DNA of 37,671 bases from a bacterium (lineage in GTDB: Bacteria; Actinomycetota; Acidimicrobiia; Spongiisociales; UBA5794). Below are positions 7,681-15,931 of the stretch, in pieces. The notes beneath the pieces are model-generated. The model saw nothing but the letters and a program-made list of their open reading frames with translations. It made no database searches and was not told where the DNA came from. The position numbers were made by a program, and so were the translations under genes. Location: contig JAAELU010000452.1 in assembly GCA_024226255.1 (NCBI GenBank), positions 1 through 37,671 of the forward strand. The letters are read 5' to 3'. Each line of letters opens with the position of its first letter. Position 1 is the stretch's first letter.

Positions 7681-8480
7681 GGCGAGCACTCGTCACCTTG
7701 TGCATCCTGCTGGCGGCCTGCTCGAGCGCGGAGCCGCCCGCCTCGACGACAACTAGTCGACCACCGCCGACTGCTCCCACGACGACAAGCACAGTTGCCC
7801 CCACCTCCACATCAACCACCAGCACTTCGTCCGCGACCAGCAGCACTACGACAACCCCGCCGACGACGGTCGCCACGACATCGACGCCTGCCACGCAGGT
7901 AACGGCGCCCGGTACCTACGACGAGGCTCAGCTCAGCGTGCGGTTGGGCTTTCGCTCCGATGTAGCGGACGTCACCTCGGAGGAACTACAGGTGGCAGCG
8001 TTGGCCATTCTCAACAGCCCAACGGGTTGGACGAGGAGTGGGTTCGAATTCGTTGCCGACGCAAACAGCCAACTGATCGTCATTCTGGCCGAAGGACCCG
8101 ACGTCGATGAGCTCTGCCTCCCGCTCGACACCGGCGGCACCGTCAATTGCCAAAACGGGCCTGTCGTTGCTCTCAACGCCGATCGATGGCGTAGCGCTTT
8201 TGCTGGGTGGGACGCCACACTTGCCGACTACCGCACGTACGTCGTGAACCACGAGGTCGGCCACCTCATAGGCCTCCGCCATCCGACGGAACGATGCCCG
8301 ACGGCCGAGAGGATCTCGGCCCTCATGGAACCGCAGACGACCAACCTCCGAGGATGCGTTGGAAACGGCATGCCACTCGACTGGGAGGTCGATTGGGCGA
8401 ACAACCGCCCAGTCGTCATCGGACCCGATCCGGACTGGGACGGTCCCCGGCCGGATTGGCCCTCGGAAGCGGGCGAGTAG
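7677..8480 (+). CDS. DUF3152 zincin-like lipoprotein with Thr-rich linker
   Basis: This 267-residue protein has a lipoprotein signal (LLAACSS, lipidated Cys15), a Thr/Ser/Pro linker (residues 18-76), and a compact C-terminal domain. The domain carries HEVGHLIGLRH at residues 192-202, an HExxHxxGxxH zinc-metalloprotease signature with ligands His192, His196 and His202 and catalytic Glu193. The following ALMEPQTTNLRGC matches the conserved end of actinobacterial DUF3152 (usually APVMQQQT..GC). It should be anchored outside the cytoplasmic membrane. Zinc binding and peptidase activity are inferred from the motif; no substrate is known. The GTG start overlaps the stop of the upstream nitroreductase relic (GTGA), so translation was probably coupled to that gene. 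Confidence 0.85.
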   Translation: MRRALVTLCILLAACSSAEPPASTTTSRPPPTAPTTTSTVAPTSTSTTSTSSATSSTTTTPPTTVATTSTPATQVTAPGTYDEAQLSVRLGFRSDVADVTSEELQVAALAILNSPTGWTRSGFEFVADANSQLIVILAEGPDVDELCLPLDTGGTVNCQNGPVVALNADRWRSAFAGWDATLADYRTYVVNHEVGHLIGLRHPTERCPTAERISALMEPQTTNLRGCVGNGMPLDWEVDWANNRPVVIGPDPDWDGPRPDWPSEAGE

Positions 8481-8503
8481 CTAGCGAATGGAGGCGGCCT
8501 CGA

Positions 8504-8599
8504 CTAGCCCTTCTTCGCCCTTTTCTCAGCTCGTTTCTGCTTGAGATTCTTAGCGGCAGGCTTCTTGGTGGCTCTGCCACCTTTGTCTTTGTTTGCCAT
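8504..8599 (-). CDS. 31-residue highly basic peptide
   Basis: A short ORF with ATG at 8599 and TAG at 8504-8506. It has a good ribosome site, GGAGG with about 7 nt to the ATG. The peptide starts MANKDKGGRATKKPAAK and ends KRAEKRAKKG; nearly half the residues are Lys or Arg, and none are Cys, Trp or Tyr. Similar small Lys/Ala-rich proteins of unknown function occur in actinobacteria, and nucleic-acid or ribosome binding is a plausible guess from charge alone. It is divergent from the glutamate dehydrogenase gene (start 8741) and convergent with the DUF3152 gene. Confidence 0.7.
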   Translation of the reverse strand: MANKDKGGRATKKPAAKNLKQKRAEKRAKKG

Positions 8600-8740
8600 A
8601 AAAAGGCCTCCAGATCGCCGCCTCGGCAGCGGCACAAGACCATTGTCGCACAGTCATGACACAAACCAGCATGTGGCAGCCGGGGGCGCCGGCGGGTTGT
8701 TGCTACCGGAGCGACCGTCGAGTCGAGTATCTTGCTGCCT

Positions 8741-11700
8741 GTGAGTAAGGACGATTCCGCTCAGGGCCAGAGCGCATCCATCGACGAGGTCATCAGCCGC
8801 ATGTCTGATGACGGCGCCGATGACGTTCTCGATGGGTTTGCCCGGGCGTATCTACGGCGTATCCCCGCCGACTACTGGGGAGCTCACAGTCCCGAAAACT
8901 TCATGGCGCACGTGCGCGGCATTTTCGAATTCGTCAACGCCCGGCAAGGCGACGATATGGCTGTGCGAGTCTTCAATCCACAGCATGCATCCCACGGCTA
9001 CGAACTCGCTGGCGCCGTGGTCGAGGTGGCGGCACCTGACATGGCGTTCCTGGTCGACTCGGTTAGCAACGAGATCGAATCGCAGGACTTCATTGTCGTT
9101 CGAGTGCTCCACCCGGTGATCGGGACGAAGCGCAACAGCGAAGGCGCGATTGAAGCGGTGCTGCCGGCACGTACCGCACTCCTTCGAGAGTCGACTCAGC
9201 ACTACGAGCTGAATCGACGCCTCGACGCCGCGGAGGCCGATCAGCTGCAAGCCGGCATCGAAAGGGCTCTCCACGACGTACGTCGAGCTGTGGCCGACTT
9301 CGAACCGATGCAGGGTGCCATCTACCGGATGATCAAAACGGCTCGCGCCGGAGTCGCTCGGTACAGCAAGGACGAAGTCGACGAGGCGGTGCAGTTCCTC
9401 GAGTGGTTGCTCGACCTCAACTTCGTCTTCCTTGGCTATCGCGAGTATCAGATCAGCACCGATAACGGCACGAGGGAATTGTCGGTTGTCCCCGGATCAG
9501 GTCTTGGTGTCCTTCGGGCTGATGACGACTCGGCCTACGCCAAACCCGTCCCGTTCTCCGAATTGAGCCCGTCGCTGCAGGCCCGATACGACACCGGCGA
9601 ACTGCTCGTCGTCACCAAGACCAACTCGACATCGCACGTTCATCGGCGAGCCAAGATGGATTACGTGGGAGTCCGTCACATCGCTCCGGATGGCACCGTG
9701 GTTGGTGAGGCCCGACTGATCGGCCTCTTCACCACAAAGGCCTACATGGCCCCGGCCGATTCGATCCCCGAGCTCCGCCGCAAGCTGCAACAAATCATCG
9801 AAGCTGAAGACCTAATCGAAGGAAGCCACTTCTACAAAGAGGTTGTGCAACTCTTCAATAGCTTCCCGACCGACGAGCTGTTTGCCACCCCGACCGAGGA
9901 CGTACGCGGCAGCATCGTTGGGATCATCCAACTCCAAGAGAACGAACATATCCGCCTCTTCGTCCGACGCGATCTGCTGCAACGTAACGTGTCGCTTCTG
10001 GTCGTCATGCCGCGCGATCGCTTCAACGCGGCATTGCGCAAGGTCCTCCAGGACCTGTTCCTAGAACGATTCGGCGGCAAGTCGGTGGACTACAAACTCG
10101 CCCTCGGCGAGACCGACACGGCCCGGCTGCACTTCACCGTCTGGATTGAAGGCGATCAGCAACCCGACGTTCCGATTCAGGCGCTCGAAGCCGAAGTCGT
10201 GGCGGCTGCCCAGAGCTGGGAGGAGCGGCTCCGCGAGGCGCTCATCGAACTGCACGGACCCGACATCGGCGCCGCCATGGTCGAGGAATGGGCCGGGCGC
10301 TTTCCGACCTATTACCAGACGTCAATGCCACTCGAGATTGCGGTCGGCGATATTGCCATGCTCGACCAGATGGCACAGGCCGGCGACGGCCGCCCGGTAG
10401 TTGGACTGCAGAACGTGTCCGGCGACGAGGATCGCCTTACCCGCCTCGCCGTCTACCGAGCCGACGGGAAACTCGAGCTGTCGGCGATCATGCCAACGCT
10501 CGAGGCGCTTGGACTTCGCGTCGTCGAGGAGGTTCCGACCCGCCTCAAGAGTGGCTCTAGCGGAATTTTCATTCACGACTTCGGCGTCCTTGATACCGAC
10601 GGCGATCTGCTCGACCTCGACAGCGTGGCCGACCGAGTTTCTGAGACTGTCGCCGCGGTCCTTGCGGGAGAAGCCGAGTCCGATTCTCTAAACCGCCTGA
10701 TCGTCTCGGCAGATCTTGATCATCTCGAGGTGCGGATCCTCCGGGCATATCGCAACTATTGGCAGCGAGTGAGCCCCGGATTCACCGTCGAATACGTCAA
10801 CGACGCCTTCTCCGCCCACCCGGCGATCGCCGCCGACCTGATCGATCTGTTTACCATCCGATTCGATCCGGACACAGAGGAACGGGATGAGACGGCCATC
10901 CTGGCGCGGATACATCTTCAGCTGGAGAGAGTCGCCAGCCTCGACGAGGATCGCATCCTGCGGGGATTCCTCGGCCTGATCCTGGCGACCCAACGCACCA
11001 ACGCGTACCGCAACGGCCGGGACCGGTTGGCATTCAAGTTCCGCTCGGCAGAAGTTCCTGCGATGCCGGAGCCGACACCGCTCTACGAGATCTTCGTCTA
11101 CGCCAACGATGTCGAAGGTATCCACCTGCGCGGTGGTCCGGTGGCTCGCGGTGGCATCCGATGGTCGACCCGCAAAGAGGATTATCGCACTGAAGTCCTA
11201 GGGCTCATGAAGGCCCAGATGACCAAAAACGCCGTCATCGTGCCGACCGGATCGAAGGGCGGCTACGTATTACGTCAGCCGCCCACAGACCCCGCCGAGC
11301 TGCGAGAAGCCGTTCGCGAGGGCTACATCACGTTCATTTGCGGACTTCTCGACGTAACGGACAACCTTGTCGATGGCGAGATCGTCCACCCGGAACGGGT
11401 GCGGATCCATGATGATGCCGATCCCTATCTGGTGGTCGCCGCCGACAAAGGGACCGCCACATTCTCCGATACGGCCAATCAGATCGCCGCCGACTACAAG
11501 TTCTGGCTCGGTGATGCCTTTGCCAGCGGCGGCTCCGCTGGATACGACCACAAGGCCCTGGGAATAACGGCACGAGGCGCCTGGGAGTCTGTGAAATGGC
11601 ACTTCCGCGAGCTCGGGCTCGACATCATGAAGGAGCCGTTCACAGCCGCAGGAATCGGCGACATGTCCGGTGACGTGTTCGGCAATGGAATGCTGCTGTC

Positions 11701-13528
11701 CCCCATGCTCAAGGTGGTGGCCGCATTCGATCACCGCAACATCTTCATCGACCCCGATCCCGACCTTGCCAGTTCGTTCGCCGAACGGCAGCGCCTGTTC
11801 GCCCTGCCCCGCTCGAGTTGGGAGGACTACGACGAGTCGCTGCTATCCGCCGGCGGTGCTGTCTTCACTCGATCCGCCAAACGTATCGAACTCTCAGAGG
11901 AAGCTCAAGCCGCTCTGGACGTGGGCTCTCGTGAGATGACTCCCGATGAGCTGATTCAGGCGATTCTGCGCTCCCCGATAGATCTGCTCTGGAACGGCGG
12001 CATCGGAACGTACGTCAAGGCCTCCACTGAAACCAACGAACAGGTCGGTGACCGAGTCAACGATGCGCTGCGTGTCGACAGCGATCAGCTGCGGTGCCGC
12101 GTCGTCGGAGAGGGAGGCAACCTGGGCCTCACGCAACCGGCCCGCATTGAATTCGCACTCACCGGAGGCAGAGTCAACACGGACTTCATCGACAACGTCG
12201 GCGGCGTTCACTGCTCTGACCGTGAAGTGAACCTCAAGGTCCTCCTTGGGCTCGCCGAAACTCGAGGCGAACTCACCCGTGACGAGCGCGACGAGCTCGT
12301 CACCGAAGTCGTGGACGATGTTGTCGAAGCGATCCTCTACGACAACTTCCTCCAGGCCCAGATCCTGGCCCAAGACGTCGAACGGTCGGCTCACAACATC
12401 GAGGCCTACGAGGATCTGATGGCAACACTCGAAGCCGAGGGCGCCCTCGATCGCAGCATCGAACACCTCCCAAGTACCGATGACATGCACGAACGGGCCC
12501 GCACACTCGCCGGCATGACGGCGCCGGAACTGTCAGTGCTGCTCGCCTACTCCAAGACCAGCCTTCGTCAGTGGCTATTGGACTCCGACCTGCCTGACTG
12601 GCCGGATTTCAGCGGCGTTGCTGAGGAGTACTTCCCGTCGAGAGTCATCGAACGGTTTGGTCACTTGGTTCCCGATCACCCGCTACGCCGTGAGCTGATC
12701 GCGACGATCGTCGCCAATCGTGTCGTGAATTCCGAAGGGGTCACATTCAGCACGCGCCTGATGGCGGAGACCGGCGCCACCCCAGAGCGAATTGTTAGGG
12801 CATATCACATCGCCCGAGCCGTGATCAAAGCACCACAACGGTGGCGATCTGTTGAGGAATTGGTCGGGACCATCCCGGCTGAATTGTGTCGCGCCCTCAT
12901 GAACGGCATCGACGACTTGGTCGAATCGGTAGCGCGCTGGTACCTGGCCAACCCCGGCACGGACATCATGAGCACCGTCATCGCCAAGGCCGAACCTGCC
13001 TTCCAGGAACTTACGACCACCATTGCAGAGATCGGTCATTCCGAGTGGCGTGCTGAACGCGAGGCCGTCGTCGCCGATTGGACAGAACGCGGTGTGCCGG
13101 CTGACCTTGCCCACCGTCATATCTACCAGCAGGAATTGGTACACGCTCCCGACATTATCGAGGTGGCCCTCGACACGGATCGACCAACCCGCGAAGTCGC
13201 CGATGTCTTTCTCCTAGCCGGATCTGCGTTTGAAATTGACTGGCTCGAAGAGCAGCTCGAAGGCCTACCCATTGCCAATCGATGGCAGCGTCGTGCTATT
13301 CAGACCGTTGACGACGACCTGGTCCTGCTGCGCCGCCAACTGGCCGAGAGCATCTTTGCCGAAGCCGAAACCCATGATCCGCACACTGCCCTCGAGCACT
13401 ACCTCGTAGCTCGCACCCACGAACTGGGACGACTGACCAGGTTCATGCGCACCCTCGCCGGCGACGGTGTCGTTGACGTGGCGCCGGTGATCGTCGCCAT
13501 TCGGCAGATCCGCAACTTGGCCACGTAG
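8741..13528 (+). CDS. gdh: NAD-specific glutamate dehydrogenase, large (180-kDa) class
   Basis: About 1595 residues, the usual size for the large bacterial NAD-GDH class (Streptomyces/Mycobacterium type, Bac_GDH family), which oxidises glutamate to 2-oxoglutarate and ammonia, mainly for catabolism. An ACT-like N-terminal region (DMAFLVDSVSNEIESQDFIV) is followed by helical segments (VQFLEWLLDLNFVFLGYREY) and the catalytic core: GGPVARGGIRWSTRKEDYRT, then VPTGSKGGYVLRQPP with the catalytic-region lysine near residue 840, GDMSGDVFGNGMLLS, and WNGGIGTYVKAS. The GTG at 8741 is preferred over a TTG at 8732 in the same frame; neither has a strong ribosome site. The next gene starts 4 nt after the stop. 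Confidence 0.93.
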   Translation: MSKDDSAQGQSASIDEVISRMSDDGADDVLDGFARAYLRRIPADYWGAHSPENFMAHVRGIFEFVNARQGDDMAVRVFNPQHASHGYELAGAVVEVAAPDMAFLVDSVSNEIESQDFIVVRVLHPVIGTKRNSEGAIEAVLPARTALLRESTQHYELNRRLDAAEADQLQAGIERALHDVRRAVADFEPMQGAIYRMIKTARAGVARYSKDEVDEAVQFLEWLLDLNFVFLGYREYQISTDNGTRELSVVPGSGLGVLRADDDSAYAKPVPFSELSPSLQARYDTGELLVVTKTNSTSHVHRRAKMDYVGVRHIAPDGTVVGEARLIGLFTTKAYMAPADSIPELRRKLQQIIEAEDLIEGSHFYKEVVQLFNSFPTDELFATPTEDVRGSIVGIIQLQENEHIRLFVRRDLLQRNVSLLVVMPRDRFNAALRKVLQDLFLERFGGKSVDYKLALGETDTARLHFTVWIEGDQQPDVPIQALEAEVVAAAQSWEERLREALIELHGPDIGAAMVEEWAGRFPTYYQTSMPLEIAVGDIAMLDQMAQAGDGRPVVGLQNVSGDEDRLTRLAVYRADGKLELSAIMPTLEALGLRVVEEVPTRLKSGSSGIFIHDFGVLDTDGDLLDLDSVADRVSETVAAVLAGEAESDSLNRLIVSADLDHLEVRILRAYRNYWQRVSPGFTVEYVNDAFSAHPAIAADLIDLFTIRFDPDTEERDETAILARIHLQLERVASLDEDRILRGFLGLILATQRTNAYRNGRDRLAFKFRSAEVPAMPEPTPLYEIFVYANDVEGIHLRGGPVARGGIRWSTRKEDYRTEVLGLMKAQMTKNAVIVPTGSKGGYVLRQPPTDPAELREAVREGYITFICGLLDVTDNLVDGEIVHPERVRIHDDADPYLVVAADKGTATFSDTANQIAADYKFWLGDAFASGGSAGYDHKALGITARGAWESVKWHFRELGLDIMKEPFTAAGIGDMSGDVFGNGMLLSPMLKVVAAFDHRNIFIDPDPDLASSFAERQRLFALPRSSWEDYDESLLSAGGAVFTRSAKRIELSEEAQAALDVGSREMTPDELIQAILRSPIDLLWNGGIGTYVKASTETNEQVGDRVNDALRVDSDQLRCRVVGEGGNLGLTQPARIEFALTGGRVNTDFIDNVGGVHCSDREVNLKVLLGLAETRGELTRDERDELVTEVVDDVVEAILYDNFLQAQILAQDVERSAHNIEAYEDLMATLEAEGALDRSIEHLPSTDDMHERARTLAGMTAPELSVLLAYSKTSLRQWLLDSDLPDWPDFSGVAEEYFPSRVIERFGHLVPDHPLRRELIATIVANRVVNSEGVTFSTRLMAETGATPERIVRAYHIARAVIKAPQRWRSVEELVGTIPAELCRALMNGIDDLVESVARWYLANPGTDIMSTVIAKAEPAFQELTTTIAEIGHSEWRAEREAVVADWTERGVPADLAHRHIYQQELVHAPDIIEVALDTDRPTREVADVFLLAGSAFEIDWLEEQLEGLPIANRWQRRAIQTVDDDLVLLRRQLAESIFAEAETHDPHTALEHYLVARTHELGRLTRFMRTLAGDGVVDVAPVIVAIRQIRNLAT

Positions 13529-13532
13529 TCCC

Positions 13533-15002
13533 ATGCGCGACGGGGTGCAGCTCATCACATACGTCGACCGGCTCGGCGGAGGCGGAGTAGCGACCGTCAA
13601 CGAGTTATTGACCGGGTCCCTGTCGGGAGTCTTCACCGGCGTACACCTACTGCCGTTCTACTTGCCGTATGACGGAGCCGACGCCGGCTTCGACCCCGTT
13701 GATCATGGAACGGTCGATCCCCGCCTAGGCAACTGGGACGACATCGCGCGCATCTCCGACACTCACGATGTGATGGCAGACTTGATCGCCAATCATATTT
13801 CCGATGAGTCCCCCCAGTTTGTCGACTTCCTCGAACACGGCAACGAGTCTGAATATGCGGGGATGTTCCTCGAGCCGGCCGCCGTCTTCCCAGAAGGACC
13901 CTCGCAACAGGACCTGGCTGCCATCTATCGACCGCGACCCGGTTCTCCGTTCACCGTCAAGAGGATGTTTGATGGAACCGACCGTTCCATGTGGTCAACG
14001 TTTACTCCACACCAGATTGACCTAGATATGACCGACGCAGGAGCCCGCCAATACCTGCTTGATGTGCTGGATCGCCTGGCCGGCGCCGGCGTCGGCCAGG
14101 TTCGGCTCGATGCGATCGGCTACGCGGTCAAGACCGCGGGTACGTCTTGTTTCATGACGGCAGACACCATCGAATTCGTCAAGGAACTCGGCTCCGCAGT
14201 ACACGAGCGCGGGATGAAGGCGCTGCTCGAACTTCACTCCCACTATTCCGAGCAGGTGGAGGCGAGCACGATCGCCGACTGGGTCTACAACTTCGCCCTT
14301 CCCCCACTCCTGCTTCATGCGTTCTACACGGGTGTCGCCACGCACTTGACCGACTGGCTGCGATCGAGCCCTACGAACACGATCACGGTCCTCGATACCC
14401 ACGACGGCATAGGCGTTGTCGACGCCGGACCCGATGGGGACAAGCCGGGCCTGCTGACGCCTGATCAGATCGACGAACTCGTGGCCGGAATCCACGCGGC
14501 AAGCAACGGTGAGAGCGCGTTGGCGACCGGAGCCGCGGCCTCCAACCTGGATCTCTACCAGGTGAATTGCACGTTCTATTCGGCGCTCGGTCACGATGAT
14601 GACCGGTACTTGCTGGCCCGACTGGTGCAGTTCCTCGCTCCTGGCCTTCCCCAGGTGTACTACGCCGGACTGCTGGCGGCGCCAAACGACATGGATCTGC
14701 TGGAGAAGACCGGAGTCGGCCGGGACATCAATCGGCCCTACTACTCAATGGCTCAGATCGACGCCGCGCTCCAACGGCCCGTGGTGCGTCGCCTGATGGC
14801 TCTTGCCCGATTCCGCAATACTCACTCGGCATTCGAAGGCACGTGCACCATCGAGACCGGGGCACCACACGAACTCCTCATTACTCGCAAGACAGACTCA
14901 GCTTCAATCGAGGCCCGCATCAGCTTTCGAGATGCCACCTTTAGGCTCGAGGAGTCCCACAACGGGGCGTCAAGCACTCGAACGAGTTGGGACGAGTTCT
15001 AG
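13533..15002 (+). CDS. Sucrose phosphorylase (GH13 subfamily 18)
   Basis: This 489-residue glycoside hydrolase splits sucrose with phosphate into glucose 1-phosphate and fructose. It aligns with Bifidobacterium sucrose phosphorylase nearly end to end: VQLITYVDRLGGG, LLPFYLPYDGADAGFDPVDH, RPRPGSPFT, nucleophile Asp193 in RLDAIGYAVK, acid/base Glu233 in LELHSHYSEQ, transition-state Asp291 in VLDTHDGIG, then GAAASNLDLYQVN, PGLPQVYYAG and GRDINRPYY. All three catalytic residues are one position later than in the Bifidobacterium enzyme (192, 232, 290). The AASNLDLYQVN loop favours sucrose over glucosylglycerate or glucosylglycerol, but a related phosphorylase specificity cannot be excluded. No sucrose transporter or regulator is adjacent. 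It starts 4 nt after the gdh stop, an odd operon partner. Confidence 0.9.
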   Translation: MRDGVQLITYVDRLGGGGVATVNELLTGSLSGVFTGVHLLPFYLPYDGADAGFDPVDHGTVDPRLGNWDDIARISDTHDVMADLIANHISDESPQFVDFLEHGNESEYAGMFLEPAAVFPEGPSQQDLAAIYRPRPGSPFTVKRMFDGTDRSMWSTFTPHQIDLDMTDAGARQYLLDVLDRLAGAGVGQVRLDAIGYAVKTAGTSCFMTADTIEFVKELGSAVHERGMKALLELHSHYSEQVEASTIADWVYNFALPPLLLHAFYTGVATHLTDWLRSSPTNTITVLDTHDGIGVVDAGPDGDKPGLLTPDQIDELVAGIHAASNGESALATGAAASNLDLYQVNCTFYSALGHDDDRYLLARLVQFLAPGLPQVYYAGLLAAPNDMDLLEKTGVGRDINRPYYSMAQIDAALQRPVVRRLMALARFRNTHSAFEGTCTIETGAPHELLITRKTDSASIEARISFRDATFRLEESHNGASSTRTSWDEF

Positions 15003-15004
15003 AA

Positions 15005-15931
15005 GTGGAGTTACCAGACGATCGGATCGCCGTCAGCCCCCGGATGGACACAGATCCTTCCGAGCCGCTGGGAGATGCACTGCGTAGGGTCATGCTCGAG
15101 CAGCTTGCTGTGGGCCGCGACGGATTCTCTCTCCCAGAAGCTGATGCGGAGCTCGACAGCAAGGTGCACCTAGCGCGCAAGGCCTTCAAGCGAACCAGGG
15201 CGGCCCTCCGGCTGGTACGGGACGAAATCGGCAGGCCCGAATATCGCGCCGCCAACGTGACAGTCCGCGATCAGTCGCGAAAGCTCTCCGAGCTGAGATC
15301 CGCACGCGTCCTGGCGATGACCCTGGACTCGTTGATGGTGGCGGCACCAGAGATGCTCGCCCCTGACGAGGTTGACACTCTTCGAGCGGAGCTTTCGACA
15401 CGCCGCGCCGAATTGGTTGCCAATCTTCGGTCGAGCCCGGCGGTGATCAGTGCAGCTATCTCAAATGTCGACGCAGTGGAACGTCAGATCTGTCAGTGGC
15501 ATCTCGGCGACGACTTCGCCGCAATCGTGCCAAGCCTCGAACGGGTGTATCGAAGAGGACGCAAAGCGCTCGATGCAGCAGGCAACGGCGGGACCACCCA
15601 CGCATTTCACGATTGGCGCAAGCGGGTGAACTACCTCCGGTACCAAATAGAGCTCATCAGCGGTCGGCTCTCCGGGACCCCCACTCTGGAGAACGAATTC
15701 AACGTGCTCTCCGAGCTGCTCGGAGATGAGCACGATCTCGCCGAGTTCGCGCAGCTACTGGCCGCCGACACCGCGCTCGTCCCCTCAGCCGATGTTCGTA
15801 GTGAAGTGTTGGCGGAGATCGATCGCAGCCGAAGCCGTCTGCAACAGGACGCTCTGGCAATGGGTACCTCGCTTTACGCCGACAAGCCGTCGCGGTTCGT
15901 TGGTCGCCTGGAGAGCGCCTGGGTCGAGTAG
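15005..15931 (+). CDS. CHAD domain protein
   Basis: A CHAD (conserved histidine alpha-helical) protein of about 308 residues. Basic, helical repeats carry the conserved His/Lys/Arg pattern: KVHLARKAFKRTRAALRLVR near the N-terminus and HAFHDWRKRVNYLRYQIELI in the second half. LSELLGDEHDLAEFAQLL is also typical. CHAD domains bind inorganic polyphosphate, and those fused or adjacent to CYTH domains take part in polyphosphate metabolism; no CYTH domain or polyphosphate kinase is visible here, so the role is inferred only as polyphosphate binding. The frame is open from a TTG at 14987 inside sucrose phosphorylase; the GTG at 15005, just after that stop, is preferred, with ATG 15044 possible. Its 3' end overlaps the convergent M28 gene by 58 bp. 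Confidence 0.8.
   Translation: MELPDDRIAVSPRMDTDPSEPLGDALRRVMLEQLAVGRDGFSLPEADAELDSKVHLARKAFKRTRAALRLVRDEIGRPEYRAANVTVRDQSRKLSELRSARVLAMTLDSLMVAAPEMLAPDEVDTLRAELSTRRAELVANLRSSPAVISAAISNVDAVERQICQWHLGDDFAAIVPSLERVYRRGRKALDAAGNGGTTHAFHDWRKRVNYLRYQIELISGRLSGTPTLENEFNVLSELLGDEHDLAEFAQLLAADTALVPSADVRSEVLAEIDRSRSRLQQDALAMGTSLYADKPSRFVGRLESAWVE

Noticed and set aside
7677-8480. Whole protein as low-complexity artefact
   Set aside because: Only residues about 18-76 are low complexity; the HEVGHLIGLRH domain is specific and conserved.
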